Source: Helicobacter sp.
GTDB lineage: Bacteria > Campylobacterota > Campylobacteria > Campylobacterales > Helicobacteraceae
Direction of reading: 5' to 3'
DNA: 64,000 bases
Assembly (NCBI RefSeq): GCF_017502485.1
Contig: NZ_JAFVUX010000043.1
Span: 1 to 64,000 of the forward strand
Made by a program: the position numbers and the translations under genes. Shown piece by piece: positions 7,964 to 17,358 of this stretch (its first letter is position 1; each line of letters opens with the position of its first letter). The notes under the pieces are model-generated. The model worked only from the letters and a program-made list of their open reading frames with translations, did not search any database and was not told the origin of the DNA.

Positions 7964-7977
7964 GGAACAAAAAGTGC
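7964..7977 (+). promoter_or_regulatory. Sigma-54 promoter of the FliS co-chaperone gene
   Basis: The sequence TAGGGAAC-N6-TGCTTA has GG at 7964-7965 and GC at 7976-7977, with the exact 12-base offset of a -24/-12 promoter. The transcript would start near 7989, just before the ribosome-binding site TAGGAG of the gene at 8011. The H. pylori counterpart (HP1076) is reported to belong to the RpoN regulon, in agreement. Confidence 0.75.
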
Positions 7978-8010
7978 TTAAGACTATCTAAACTACTTAG
8001 GAGTTACCAA

Positions 8011-8556
8011 ATGCAGCAAAAGGACATATTAGAGACATTTAAGAAGTATGTAGGGGAGTTTGGACTAGCACAGAAAATGCAAATCCCACTATGCAAAACC
8101 CAGAGAATCCAAAATTTTGGCGAGAATATAAAGAGTGCCAATGAGCTAACAGGCGCACTACAAGTGCTTAAAAGTACCTACAAAAAAATCCTAGATTCTG
8201 CTAATGGGCTGGGCAATGATGAGGTGCAAGACCACTTAGTCATCTATCAAATCCAAGAGCAAATTGCCAAATGCAAGTTTATGGGTAATGAGCTGTTTGA
8301 CTCTGTGCTTAGTGCTAAAGTTGGCGCACAGAGTGTTGAGTTTGAAAACCCATCACCTATGCCCTTGCTAGATCGCGGGGATTTTGGCGGGTTTATAGGC
8401 TATATCCAAGATAAATCTAGCGAGATTACACAAACATTAAGCACATTGTCGCAGGCGATTTGTGATGAAAGCTTGTTTGGAGAGAGAGTAAGCCACATAG
8501 ATACAGGCGTGGATTTTGAGCGGTTTGACCCATCGATGTTTTTGCGCAAGAGCTAG
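8011..8556 (+). CDS. HP1076-like flagellar FliS co-chaperone
   Basis: The 181-residue cytosolic protein is largely helical, with no signal peptide or membrane segment. I assign it to the HP1076 family (FliS co-chaperone) from its length, its helical character, its position divergent from csd4 (HP1075/HP1076 are neighbours in H. pylori), and its sigma-54 promoter. HP1076 binds the flagellin chaperone FliS and helps keep flagellin in a secretion-competent state. The ribosome-binding site TAGGAG lies 7 bases before the ATG. The stop codon TAG forms half of a palindrome that also supplies the stop of the convergent dynamin-like gene 3 bases away. Sequence motifs alone would not prove the assignment. 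Confidence 0.7.
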   Translation: MQQKDILETFKKYVGEFGLAQKMQIPLCKTQRIQNFGENIKSANELTGALQVLKSTYKKILDSANGLGNDEVQDHLVIYQIQEQIAKCKFMGNELFDSVLSAKVGAQSVEFENPSPMPLLDRGDFGGFIGYIQDKSSEITQTLSTLSQAICDESLFGERVSHIDTGVDFERFDPSMFLRKS

Positions 8557-8568
8557 AATCTAGCTCTT
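8548..8568. repeat. Perfect inverted repeat at a convergent gene junction
   Basis: Ten-base arms (AAGAGCTAGA / TCTAGCTCTT) flank a single central A. The core is CTAGAATCTAG, the dispersed palindrome of this genome. The TAG at 8554-8556 ends the plus-strand gene, and the complementary TAG (8562-8560) ends the minus-strand gene. It could fold into a hairpin in either transcript and act as a two-way terminator, but only a short T run follows on the plus strand. Confidence 0.7.
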
Positions 8569-10449
8569 TGGTATTTGTAACTCTTCTAGGGTGTCGCGTA
8601 GGACTTGGCTATGAGATTCTAGGGTGCTTAGATATGGTGCAGTAAGCTTTGCAGTATGCTTAAAGCACTCCATATAGGCTTGACTTAAGTTCCATAGAGT
8701 CTTTTTGTATAAGGCATTGTGCAAAGAGAGCTTGTCTTGGAATGTGAGAAAATGCAAGGCATTATTTAGGCTATCGCGGATATTTTCTAGCGTGGGGGTA
8801 AAGAGCGCGAAGTCTTTGGGAGATTGCTTGTGCTTGTGCAGGGCATAGTTGATCTTACTATCAAGCTCGGTGAGTGCTAGAGATATGGCGTTTGGATAGT
8901 TTAGAGTAATGAGTGTTTTTAGCGAGTCAAGCTCACCTTGCAGGGCGCATAGAGTGGCTGTGTTTTGGGCTTGGATACGCGTTAGGGTGCTATGTTGCAA
9001 CATTTGTAGGGTATGTTGTAGCGCAGGGGTAGAATCTACCCAAAGCTCGCAGCTAGTTTGCCTAAGTGCTTCTAACTCACTATCAAGGAAGTTACCAAGC
9101 TCTTTGCCAAATGCACCTATTTGCAAGCCTAGTGTGCGAAACTCTGGCAAGAAGCGGTTTTCTTGGCTATGTAGCTTGCTTATAAGCGTGTCTTTTGGGA
9201 TTATGGTGGCTTGGTAGGTTTGCATTTGCTGAGTACGCATACCTAGGAGATTTTTGCTTGCGATAGGTAAGCTAAATTCGCTAGATTCTAGCTGGGAGAA
9301 GATATGTTGCGCGAGATTTTCTAGGGCATTATCGTAGCGCGTGAAAAATGTGTTAAATTGCTTTTCTAGCCCACTTTTTAGGGCGTTAAATCGCAGGGTG
9401 CTATCAAAGCACTCAATGGCTTGCAAATAGGCTTTGATGGTGCTTTGCATCTGCTCTATCTCCACCATGCTAAGAGCTAGAATCTCCCTTAAAATGCGTA
9501 GAATCTTGCTAGATTTTAGTTCTTTGGCATTGTTAGCAAGCTGTGTCGTGATAAATTCTAGCACTGCTTGGAAGTTTGAGTGCGTATAGAGCTGGCTAGA
9601 TTCTAGCGGAGTTGTGGGCTGCTCTTGGTGGGCTTGGATCGCTTTTAGTGCTTGCTTAGCAGAGATGGCAATCACTTTGCTAAAGCTACCACTAAAGGCG
9701 GATCTAGCGTAATTTAGACTTGTTTGTACTTCTTTTTCATCTTGTAGGCGATCTTTTTGATTAAGTACGCATAGAGATTTGGAGACATACTGCTTAATGT
9801 GGGCATCTATAATGTCCTTTTCACTTTGCTTGCCGACATTGTCGATTAAAGAGAGCCAAATAATCCCATCTACACGCGATAAAATAGCGTTTGTCGTCTC
9901 TGTATCAATGGCATTTTGCGAGTTGAAGCCGGGGGTATCAAGCAAGCTGATAGAGCGTAGCAGTGTCACAGGCGAGCGTAGGATAAATTCACGGATTTGG
10001 AGATTTTCTAGCTCATCTAATGTATGGAAAAATTCTAGTGGCTTTGGCGTGCTTGTGCCATCGTTGTAGATAACCTCTAGGCTGTAAGTATCTCCATAGC
10101 AGATAGTGCAAACTTTTGAAGTGATTGGTGTAATGCCACTAGGCAGGATAGTGCGCCCCATTATAGCATTGAGAAAAGTGCTCTTACCGCTAGAGAATTG
10201 CCCCACAATCGCTATGGTAATGGGCTTATCGAGATCTCTTGCAAGAGTATCTAGTGTGCTAGCGCGTTGCTTGGTAAGTGAGTCTGTGCGACTTAGTGCA
10301 TAGCGAGTGAGTTGGATTGCTTGATGTAGGGGATTGGTGCTGGTAATGAGTAGGCACTCGTGGATAAAGGATTCTAGTAGGGCGGGAGAATCTATGCTTA
10401 GAGTATTTGTAGAATCTATGGGCGTGGAATCTAGCGTGGTTACTTTCAT
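8560..10449 (-). CDS. Dynamin-like GTPase, second of a pair (DLP2-like)
   Basis: This 629-residue large GTPase has G1 GQFSSGKS at 83-90, G3 DTPG at 171-174 and G4 NQKD at 230-233. A long helical region of roughly 350 residues follows, as expected for the stalk and membrane-binding paddle of bacterial dynamin-like proteins. C. jejuni has a comparable tandem pair (Cj0411/Cj0412; DLP1/DLP2) whose two proteins form a hetero-tetramer that tethers membranes. By length this one corresponds to DLP2. It starts one base after the stop of the upstream partner, so the two are co-translated, in keeping with a fixed stoichiometry. Its likely site is the inner face of the cytoplasmic membrane. The physiological role (membrane repair, fission or division) is not settled. 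Confidence 0.85.
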   Translation of the reverse strand: MKVTTLDSTPIDSTNTLSIDSPALLESFIHECLLITSTNPLHQAIQLTRYALSRTDSLTKQRASTLDTLARDLDKPITIAIVGQFSSGKSTFLNAIMGRTILPSGITPITSKVCTICYGDTYSLEVIYNDGTSTPKPLEFFHTLDELENLQIREFILRSPVTLLRSISLLDTPGFNSQNAIDTETTNAILSRVDGIIWLSLIDNVGKQSEKDIIDAHIKQYVSKSLCVLNQKDRLQDEKEVQTSLNYARSAFSGSFSKVIAISAKQALKAIQAHQEQPTTPLESSQLYTHSNFQAVLEFITTQLANNAKELKSSKILRILREILALSMVEIEQMQSTIKAYLQAIECFDSTLRFNALKSGLEKQFNTFFTRYDNALENLAQHIFSQLESSEFSLPIASKNLLGMRTQQMQTYQATIIPKDTLISKLHSQENRFLPEFRTLGLQIGAFGKELGNFLDSELEALRQTSCELWVDSTPALQHTLQMLQHSTLTRIQAQNTATLCALQGELDSLKTLITLNYPNAISLALTELDSKINYALHKHKQSPKDFALFTPTLENIRDSLNNALHFLTFQDKLSLHNALYKKTLWNLSQAYMECFKHTAKLTAPYLSTLESHSQVLRDTLEELQIPKS

Positions 10450-10450
10450 C

Positions 10451-12886
10451 TTATAATGCCTTAAGGATCATTTGCACTTCATTGTGTAATGATTGGATAG
10501 TTTTTTGTGTGTTGTGGAGTGCTTCTATGTCGTCTTTGGTGGCTGTTTTTGTCAGAGCAGATTCTAGGGCTCGGGCGTTTTTGGTGATTTTATCCTGCAA
10601 GGCGTCTTTTTGTGCTTGTGCGTAGTCGGTAAAGCTTTGGTGTAAAAGAGCCTGCACACGCGTATTTTCTCGCGTAAGTAGGCTGATAAAATCCCCCATT
10701 TTCGCGCGCAAAAGCTCTTGCAAAGCAGCACTAAGTTTTTCTTGCGTGTTTTTGGTGTGTGCGGCGTTTAGCTCTAGCACGGCTTTTGCTAGTTGCTTGG
10801 CTAGGGCGCTAATGCTATTAGTGTGGCTTGGATAGGTGATTGGCGGGATGTCTAGGGATACATCTAAGGCTAGTGTACTACTGCTTTTTGCAAGTTCATC
10901 CAGTGTGCGTAGCTTCTTTGCTACTTTGTATTTGTATTCACGCATAAGATCGTGGTAGCTATCTTGCAAGCTTTGGGTGATGATGGATTCTACACGCTCT
11001 GCGTTTGGCTTAGAGTTTTTGGCGTATTCATAGATTGCATCATCATAAAGCTGGGTGAAAAGCCTTTGTGTGTGGGAATTTAAATGGGCGTTGATTAGTG
11101 CGATGAGCTCACTTAGATAGTGCATAAACTCCTGCTCTCTTGCTGCTAGTTGCTTGTTTAAAGTCTCCATAGAGTCTATAAGTGCTTGATTGCTCGCTTG
11201 CAAGTCGCTAGCTATGGCTTGCTTGTCGTGGTTATTTGCTTGCAAGATGCGTTGCTCTATGTGTAAATGTTCCTTTGCAGATTCTAGCTCTAGGAGCAAG
11301 ACTCTATACGCGCTATATAGCAAGTCTCTTTGTTTAGGCGAGTCATCGCCAAGGAGCATAGATTCTAGGTAAGCTTGCACTTTAGGGAGTCCTGTTTGCT
11401 CTAGTGTAAAGTTTTGCGCTTGAGCTTTTATGATGATGTCTTTATCATTTGTCTTATACCCTAGTGCAAAAAGTGAAGCTACAGGGATAAAGTCAATGCT
11501 ATCAAGCAGGGCTTGTATATCGCCATCATAATGCGCCTTTTGTAACTCCTTTTGCAGGCTTTGGCGGGTATAGGCTAGGCTAGATTCTAGCTCTTTGCTA
11601 TTCAGTAAATCTGCGCGCGTTAGCACCACAAGCAATCTAGCCAAATGTCTGCTAATGAGCGACTCTAAGATAAAATCCATATCTTTTTGCGTAGCAGCGC
11701 AGCTTGCATTCATCACATAAATAAGCATATCGCAATGGTGCATATAGGATTTAGTTAGCTCCTCGCGGATTATGATTGGATCATCAAGCCCGGGTGTATC
11801 GACAATCTCGACATTATTTTGCAAAAATGCTAGCGGGAGATGGAGCTCTACTTTCTTTACTAGCGCACTAAATCCGTTTTTATAATTGGCTGAAGTGTAG
11901 CGCGCTAGCTCATCTATAGCAATGACTTTTTGCCCCATATGTAGCAATTCTCTTTGCTCATCTGTAAGCGTGCTAGAGTGCGCATCTTGCGCGCTTGCAC
12001 TCTCCCACTCGCTTTGTGTGAAAAAATGCACCAAAGCAGATTCTACATCGCCATAGCGCAAGATAGAGAGATTAGCAGTCTCTGGGATTGTGGAAGTGCC
12101 TAGCACATCCTTACCCAAAAGCGCGTTTAAAAAGCTACTTTTCCCCGCACTTAGAACACCAGCCACACCGATAGAAAAACGATTTTCTTGTAAGCGCGCT
12201 ATGGTTTTTTCAAGTGTGGGCTTGGTATGAGGGAGTGCTTGGGCAAGTGTGTTAGCAATATTGATAAGCTCATCTTCTAGAGCTTGCTTGGCTATAGTGG
12301 GCTTCTTAGCTGGTGCGCTTTCTTTTGCAAGCTTTGTGTGTGTGGTAAAAAATTTTTCTAATATGCTAAAAAGCCCCCTTGCGCGCTCCACATCACATAA
12401 CCCCGCAGCAATAATATGTCCCATTAGGGCTTTGCTCTCTTGTAGTTTTTCTATGCTTGTGTATGCCAAAATAGCGCACTGCAAAGAGAGAATAGCTAAG
12501 GGATTGAGGCTAGAATCTAGAGATGCGGGATCTAACTGATTTTGCATCTCTATTGCGCGCAGAATCAGCTGGAAAGATTGTGTTTGCTCATAGCGTGCAA
12601 GGTTTATAGAATCTGCTGAGAGCACAATGGCTAGGGCTTGTGGGGGGATCTGCTCTAATGCTTGGCTAAAGTCGCAAGCGTTGGTAAAAAGCGCGCCAAG
12701 CTCGGTAGCGCGTAAGCTGCTTGGTACTAGTGTCTGCCAAAATGCCTGCAAAAGCTCGATGCGTGCGCTGGGCAGGTCATCATAACGCAGGGCTGGCTTG
12801 GGCTGTAGCGCAGGGCTATCGGCAATGGAGTGTGTAGCAGTGTGCATAGGCTGACTTTTTGGGAAATTTTGGTGGGATTTTACCAA
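10451..12886 (-). CDS. Dynamin-like GTPase, first of a pair (DLP1-like)
   Basis: An 811-residue partner of the following GTPase. A helical N-terminal region of about 235 residues precedes the GTPase domain, which has G1 GVLSAGKS at 243-250, G3 DTPG at 363-366 and G4 TRAD at 423-426. Long amphipathic helices rich in Gln, Ala and Leu follow to the end. The N-terminal extension is the feature that separates Campylobacter DLP1 from DLP2. The start is uncertain: the longest frame opens with TTG at 12886 without a good ribosome-binding site, and an ATG lies 13 codons inside (12847), also without one. It is divergent from nhaA with only 57 bases between the open frames, so the promoters must overlap. 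Confidence 0.83.
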   Translation of the reverse strand: MVKSHQNFPKSQPMHTATHSIADSPALQPKPALRYDDLPSARIELLQAFWQTLVPSSLRATELGALFTNACDFSQALEQIPPQALAIVLSADSINLARYEQTQSFQLILRAIEMQNQLDPASLDSSLNPLAILSLQCAILAYTSIEKLQESKALMGHIIAAGLCDVERARGLFSILEKFFTTHTKLAKESAPAKKPTIAKQALEDELINIANTLAQALPHTKPTLEKTIARLQENRFSIGVAGVLSAGKSSFLNALLGKDVLGTSTIPETANLSILRYGDVESALVHFFTQSEWESASAQDAHSSTLTDEQRELLHMGQKVIAIDELARYTSANYKNGFSALVKKVELHLPLAFLQNNVEIVDTPGLDDPIIIREELTKSYMHHCDMLIYVMNASCAATQKDMDFILESLISRHLARLLVVLTRADLLNSKELESSLAYTRQSLQKELQKAHYDGDIQALLDSIDFIPVASLFALGYKTNDKDIIIKAQAQNFTLEQTGLPKVQAYLESMLLGDDSPKQRDLLYSAYRVLLLELESAKEHLHIEQRILQANNHDKQAIASDLQASNQALIDSMETLNKQLAAREQEFMHYLSELIALINAHLNSHTQRLFTQLYDDAIYEYAKNSKPNAERVESIITQSLQDSYHDLMREYKYKVAKKLRTLDELAKSSSTLALDVSLDIPPITYPSHTNSISALAKQLAKAVLELNAAHTKNTQEKLSAALQELLRAKMGDFISLLTRENTRVQALLHQSFTDYAQAQKDALQDKITKNARALESALTKTATKDDIEALHNTQKTIQSLHNEVQMILKAL

Positions 12887-12905
12887 AAAAAGATCTAGAA
12901 AATAT

Positions 12906-12914
12906 TGCTATAAT
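12906..12914 (+). promoter_or_regulatory. Extended -10 promoter of nhaA
   Basis: TGCTATAAT combines a TGn extension with a perfect TATAAT, 30 bases before the nhaA ATG. Extended -10 elements without a -35 box are typical of Helicobacter housekeeping promoters. The divergent dlp1 promoter must lie in the same short gap. Confidence 0.6.
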
Positions 12915-12943
12915 ATCAGCCCTATTTTATCTAAAGGGCATTT

Positions 12944-14359
12944 ATGCGATCAGTAGGGCAGAATCTAGAGAAGCTAGGATTGCGAGATGTGTTTCTCAAC
13001 TTCTTAAAAAGTGAGGCATTTGGGGGGGTATTTTTGTTTTTCGCAGCAGTGCTTGCGATGATTATAGCCAACTCTTCACTTAGCGAGATGTATTTTAACT
13101 TTTGGCATATGGAGCTTGGGGTAGAAGTGCAAGGACTTGCACACGCTTTTCCATTCCTAGCACACCTTGGTGCACAAGGTGAAAATGGCAGTATATTTAT
13201 AGGCTTTAGTATGCACCATTGGATTAGTGATGTGCTTATGGCGTTGTTTTTCCTAATGGTTGGGCTAGAAATTAAGCGTGAAGTGCTTTTTGGTGAGCTA
13301 GCAAGTGTGAAAAAGGCGATATTCCCAGCTCTTGCGGCAGTTGGCGGTATGCTTGTGCCCGGGCTCATTTACTTTGGGTTAAATGCTGGCACGCCTTCAG
13401 TGCGTGGTTTTGGTATCCCTATGGCAACAGATATAGCCTTTGCCCTTGGAGTGATAATGCTGCTTAAATCGCGCGTACCTATGGCATTGAAGGTATTTTT
13501 AGTAACGCTTGCGGTGGTTGATGATTTGGGGGCGATTGTGGTCATCGCACTTTTTTATACAAGCACTTTGCATTATGCGTATTTGGGCTTGGCTGGGGTA
13601 CTTATCTGCGCGCTTATCATTCTTAACAAGCTTGGCATTAAGTCATTAAGTCCATATTTGTGCGTGGGGGTGGTGCTGTGGTTTGCTGTGCATAATAGTG
13701 GGATCCATGCGACTATTTCTGCTGTTGTTTTGGCGTTTTGTATTCCTGTGCGCCCAAAATTTGACTTACAAGATTTCAATCCGCATGTAACTGCGATGGT
13801 TGATAGATTTGTTCGTAGCAAGAGCGATGATCAAGTGTTTTTAAATGAATCGCAAGTGAAAAATCTTCGCAATATGAGCGAAACTATCACGATGGTGCAA
13901 AGCCCACTAGGACGGCTTGAGCGTGCTTTACACCCTTGGAGTGCGTATTGCATTATGCCATTGTTTGGTTTTGCTAATGCGGGTGTGCGCTTAGATAACG
14001 GGGTAGATTTTAGCACGCTTTTAGGCTTTGATCATATATTTTTAGGAGTGGTGTTGGGACTGCTGATTGGCAAGCCTGTGGGGATTTTTCTCATCACATT
14101 TTTATGCGAGAAGTTTGGGATCGCGGCGCGTCCGAGCGGGATTACTTGGGGTGAGATTCTAGGAGCTGGTATGCTAGCAGGTATTGGCTTTACGATGTCG
14201 ATTTTTGTCTCTGATTTAGCTTTTAAGGGCGCAGAGCACGCTGAGCAAGCAGCAGAGATTTCCAAGATAGCCATCCTTAGTGGCTCACTTATCTCTGGGA
14301 TTATTGGGGCTTTATTTTTGCTTGTAGTCGCAAAAATAAAGGATAAAGTAAATAAATAG
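12944..14359 (+). CDS. nhaA: Na+/H+ antiporter NhaA
   Basis: NhaA expels Na+ in exchange for protons across the inner membrane for pH and sodium homeostasis. The 471-residue product is longer than the E. coli protein (388) but near the H. pylori length. It has about twelve hydrophobic segments, including MATDIAFALG and the essential paired aspartates in AVVDDLGAI. A hydrophilic loop rich in Asp, Lys and Ser (about residues 265-310, around VDRFVRSKSDDQ) interrupts the membrane domain, as in other Helicobacter NhaA proteins. A G7 run lies at 13022-13028 near the N-terminus. This gene is first in a long plus-strand series with the same order as HP1552 to HP1541 in H. pylori. Confidence 0.95.
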   Translation: MRSVGQNLEKLGLRDVFLNFLKSEAFGGVFLFFAAVLAMIIANSSLSEMYFNFWHMELGVEVQGLAHAFPFLAHLGAQGENGSIFIGFSMHHWISDVLMALFFLMVGLEIKREVLFGELASVKKAIFPALAAVGGMLVPGLIYFGLNAGTPSVRGFGIPMATDIAFALGVIMLLKSRVPMALKVFLVTLAVVDDLGAIVVIALFYTSTLHYAYLGLAGVLICALIILNKLGIKSLSPYLCVGVVLWFAVHNSGIHATISAVVLAFCIPVRPKFDLQDFNPHVTAMVDRFVRSKSDDQVFLNESQVKNLRNMSETITMVQSPLGRLERALHPWSAYCIMPLFGFANAGVRLDNGVDFSTLLGFDHIFLGVVLGLLIGKPVGIFLITFLCEKFGIAARPSGITWGEILGAGMLAGIGFTMSIFVSDLAFKGAEHAEQAAEISKIAILSGSLISGIIGALFLLVVAKIKDKVNK

Positions 14360-14363
14360 TCGC

Positions 14364-14369
14364 TACAAT
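14364..14369 (+). promoter_or_regulatory. Possible -10 box before yajC
   Basis: TACAAT lies about 33 bases before the yajC ATG, in the 42-base gap after nhaA. It could start a separate yajC-secD-secF transcript, but read-through from nhaA is equally possible. Confidence 0.35.
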
Positions 14370-14401
14370 GCCAGCTCTAATTTTATGTGCAAGGATTATA
14401 A

Positions 14402-14695
14402 ATGGGTAATGATGCAAACAACCTTTTTGTCTCGCTTTTGCCACTTATTGTGCTTTTTGCGGTGTTTTACTTTTTTCTCATTCGTCCCCAGCGTGTGCAA
14501 GCAAAGCGACATAGAGAAATGCTAGAAGGATTGAAAAAGGGCGATAAGGTCGTAAGCTCTGGAGGGCTTATTTGTGAGATTATCAAGGTGGAGGAGCAGT
14601 TTTTTAGCGTGCGTTTGAGTGATGAGAGCACAGCTAGGCTTTCTAGGGATTTTATTGCCTATAAGGTCAATGATACACAGCCCACACAATCATAA
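14402..14695 (+). CDS. yajC: Sec translocase accessory subunit YajC
   Basis: The 97-residue protein has one N-terminal membrane segment (about residues 10-30, containing FYFFLIRPQ) followed by the small cytosolic KGDKVVSSGGLICEI domain, the defining pattern of YajC. YajC binds SecDF and stimulates Sec-dependent export. AAGGATTATAA precedes the ATG. The gene stands 7 bases before secD, the usual yajC-secD-secF order. Confidence 0.93.
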   Translation: MGNDANNLFVSLLPLIVLFAVFYFFLIRPQRVQAKRHREMLEGLKKGDKVVSSGGLICEIIKVEEQFFSVRLSDESTARLSRDFIAYKVNDTQPTQS

Positions 14696-14702
14696 ATTTT
14701 AG

Positions 14703-16355
14703 ATGAAAATTTTTCAACCAAAATTCCTTGTCTTTCTTGTTGCCTTATGCTTTGGCTTGGTGTGTAGCGTACCAATCTTCTTTGATACCAAAGGACCAAA
14801 GATCACATTAGGGCTTGATCTGCAAGGGGGCTTGCAGCTTCTGCTTGGTGTAGATACAGATGCAGCCACTGCTGCGCGCTATTCTTCTATTGCTTCTACT
14901 ATAGAATATGAAGCAGCAAAGAGGCAGATTCTGCTCTCTCCTGTGCAAGCACAAGAGAGTAATGTGCAGTTTGACCTGATCGATTCTGCTGAAGTGAGCG
15001 AGCTAGAAATCTTGCTAAAATCTGTGCGTGGGATTGCTTATGAAGCTCAAGAATACCACTATACCATTCTTCTAACCCAGCAAGAACAAGAAGAAGTGCG
15101 CAAGCAAGCTATTCTTCAAGCAATTACCACCATACGCAATCGCTTAAATGAGTTTGGGCTAGCCGAGCCTAGCGTAACCCAGCAAGGGCGAGAGCAGATT
15201 CTAGTCGAACTCCCCGGAATCCAAAACACTAAGCAAGAGCAACGAGTGCGTGATCTTATCTCTAAAGCGGCATTTTTGCAGATGATGGCAGTCGATGAAG
15301 AGCGTGTAAGCCGTGTATATAGTATGAGTGATTTTGAAGCGCAAGGGTTTAATGATGTGATTTTGCCCTTTGCAGAATCTACTAAAGAAGCTCAAAGTGC
15401 TATTGCTAGAGGCGAGCCTGCGCCAAAACTTTTGTTAAAGGCGACTTCTATCCTAGATGGAAGTATGGTAAGCAATGCGCGCGTGGCGTATGATGAGAAC
15501 CATCGCCCCGTGGTGGCATTTGAGTTGAATGCGCAAGGAGCAAAGCGGTTCGCTGATTTTTCAAGTGCTAGCATAGGTAAGCGTATGGCAATCGTACTAG
15601 ATAGTAAAATTTACTCCGCTCCTGTCATTCGCGCTAGGATTGCTTCAAGTGGGCAAATTAGTGGAGATTTCACAGAAGAAGAAGCCACAGACTTAGCTAT
15701 TACTCTGCGAAGTGGGGCACTGCCTGTCCCACTCTCTGTGCTAGAGAAGCGTAGTGTGGGACCTAGTCTTGGATCTGATAGCATCCGCGCTTCAATGCTT
15801 GCTCTTATTGGTGGTTTTGTGCTGGTGGTTGGTTTTATGATTATCTATTATGCGGTAGCGGGTGTTATAGCTTCTTGCGCGCTAGTGGTAAATCTTTTGC
15901 TTATTATTGCGGTTATGGCGATATTTGGCGCGACATTGACTTTGCCGGGTATGGCTGGTATTGTGCTAACTGTTGGTGTGGCAGTTGATGCAAACATTAT
16001 CATAAATGAGCGCATTCGTGAAGCCCTTCGTGCTGGAGAGCCGATCACAAGGGCGATTCAAGTAGGCTATATTAATGCTTCGCGCGCGATTTTTGACTCA
16101 AATATCACTTCGCTTATTGCTTCATTTTTGCTCTATGCTTATGGCACAGGCGCGATCAAAGGCTTTGCCCTTACCACAGGGATAGGGATTCTGGCTTCTA
16201 TCATCACAGCAATTATTGGTACACACGGAATCTATGAAGTCCTGCTCTCTAGACTTAGCAAGGCAAGATCGATGAAGTTGTGGTTTGGCGTCTCCTATCA
16301 ACACACCCAAGTCAATGCCAAAGTAGCTAGACCTGCCATTAAAGGAGCAAAATAG
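14703..16355 (+). CDS. secD: Protein-export membrane protein SecD
   Basis: SecD works with SecF as a proton-driven RND-type machine that pulls proteins out of the SecYEG channel on the periplasmic side. The 550-residue product has one N-terminal membrane helix, the conserved [13 protein letters not shown] motif just after it, a large periplasmic P1 domain, and a C-terminal group of five membrane helices. These contain [26 protein letters not shown], the RND signature. Length is normal for epsilonproteobacteria. The stop codon shares one base with the GTG start of secF, implying coupled translation. Confidence 0.96.
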   Translation: MKIFQPKFLVFLVALCFGLVCSVPIFFDTKGPKITLGLDLQGGLQLLLGVDTDAATAARYSSIASTIEYEAAKRQILLSPVQAQESNVQFDLIDSAEVSELEILLKSVRGIAYEAQEYHYTILLTQQEQEEVRKQAILQAITTIRNRLNEFGLAEPSVTQQGREQILVELPGIQNTKQEQRVRDLISKAAFLQMMAVDEERVSRVYSMSDFEAQGFNDVILPFAESTKEAQSAIARGEPAPKLLLKATSILDGSMVSNARVAYDENHRPVVAFELNAQGAKRFADFSSASIGKRMAIVLDSKIYSAPVIRARIASSGQISGDFTEEEATDLAITLRSGALPVPLSVLEKRSVGPSLGSDSIRASMLALIGGFVLVVGFMIIYYAVAGVIASCALVVNLLLIIAVMAIFGATLTLPGMAGIVLTVGVAVDANIIINERIREALRAGEPITRAIQVGYINASRAIFDSNITSLIASFLLYAYGTGAIKGFALTTGIGILASIITAIIGTHGIYEVLLSRLSKARSMKLWFGVSYQHTQVNAKVARPAIKGAK

Positions 16356-17326
16356 TGGAAATATTCAAGCGAGTGCGGGTTTTTGACTTTGTTAAATACT
16401 CTAATTATGGACTTTGGATTAGCTTTGCCTTGCTAGCTGGGGCGGTGTTTTTGTTTATAAAGCCCGGTTTCACTCTGGGTATTGACTTTGCTGGGGGGAA
16501 TAGCGCGCAGCTACGCTATGAGAGTAAAGCCCCTATTGAGCAAGTGCGCACACTGCTAGAAGCAGAGCCTGCGTTTAAGGGTGTGCAAGTGAGCGAGTTT
16601 GACTCAGCAGAAGAGCTGCTTGTCAAGATCCCTAACAGTGCCGAGCTTGAAGGGCGCAATCTTGCCCCTATGCTAGAATCTATCCTAGCATCTAGTGGAG
16701 AATTTGAGATACGCAAGATGGACTCTGTGGGGGCAAAGGTTGGTGAGGAGCTTAAAGAAAAGGGTATTGTTTCGCTGTTGCTTGCATTTATAGCGATGAT
16801 GGTGTATGTGAGCTTCCGCTATGAGTGGCGGTTTGCCTTAGCTGGAATCTTGGCATTGATGCACGATGTGATTATCACTGCTGCTAGCATTGTGGTCTTT
16901 GCCATTGATTTAAATCTAGAAGTCATAGCGGCTCTGCTTACTTTGATAGGGTATTCAATCAATGACACGATCATCATCTTTGATAGAATTCGTGAAAAAA
17001 TGCTAAATGATAAGACAAATGACATCGCCTTTGTTATCAATGAAGCAATCTCGCATACACTCTCTCGCACCTTGCTTACTTCGCTCACAGTGTTTTTTGT
17101 CGTGCTGACTTTATATGTATTTGGTGGCTCAATTATTGTCGGCTTTTCTCTTCCTATGCTTGTGGGTGTGATTGTAGGGACTTATAGCTCAATGTTTCTT
17201 GCCCCTAAGCTTGCAATATTGCTAGGCTTCAACATAGAGAAATACCACGCAAAAGAGCTAGAAAAGCAGCGCCGAGCGCAAGAGCGTGCGAAAATCCGCC
17301 AACAGTATGAAGGTGGCAGGATATAG
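16355..17326 (+). CDS. secF: Protein-export membrane protein SecF
   Basis: SecF is the partner of SecD in the inner membrane. The 323-residue product begins with a GTG codon that overlaps the secD stop by one base, preceded by AAAGGAGC. It has one N-terminal membrane helix, the motif FTLGIDFAGGNSAQL, and five C-terminal helices with LTLIGYSINDTIIIFDRIREKM, the SecF/RND hallmark. The C-terminus is a charged cytosolic tail (KELEKQRRAQERAKIRQQY). The complete yajC-secD-secF operon indicates a standard Sec export system. Confidence 0.96.
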   Translation: MEIFKRVRVFDFVKYSNYGLWISFALLAGAVFLFIKPGFTLGIDFAGGNSAQLRYESKAPIEQVRTLLEAEPAFKGVQVSEFDSAEELLVKIPNSAELEGRNLAPMLESILASSGEFEIRKMDSVGAKVGEELKEKGIVSLLLAFIAMMVYVSFRYEWRFALAGILALMHDVIITAASIVVFAIDLNLEVIAALLTLIGYSINDTIIIFDRIREKMLNDKTNDIAFVINEAISHTLSRTLLTSLTVFFVVLTLYVFGGSIIVGFSLPMLVGVIVGTYSSMFLAPKLAILLGFNIEKYHAKELEKQRRAQERAKIRQQYEGGRI

Positions 17327-17358
17327 ATCCAAAGTAGATTTTAGAAAAGGAGTAGGGT

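Noticed and set aside
8560-12886. The dynamin pair as an anti-phage defence island
   Set aside because: The pair sits among core genes, no other defence gene or mobility gene is near, and Campylobacter has a chromosomal pair of the same type.
13022-13028. G7 tract in nhaA as a phase-variation site
   Set aside because: Seven G is below the length at which slippage is usually marked, and the gene is a housekeeping antiporter. It encodes ordinary Gly codons.
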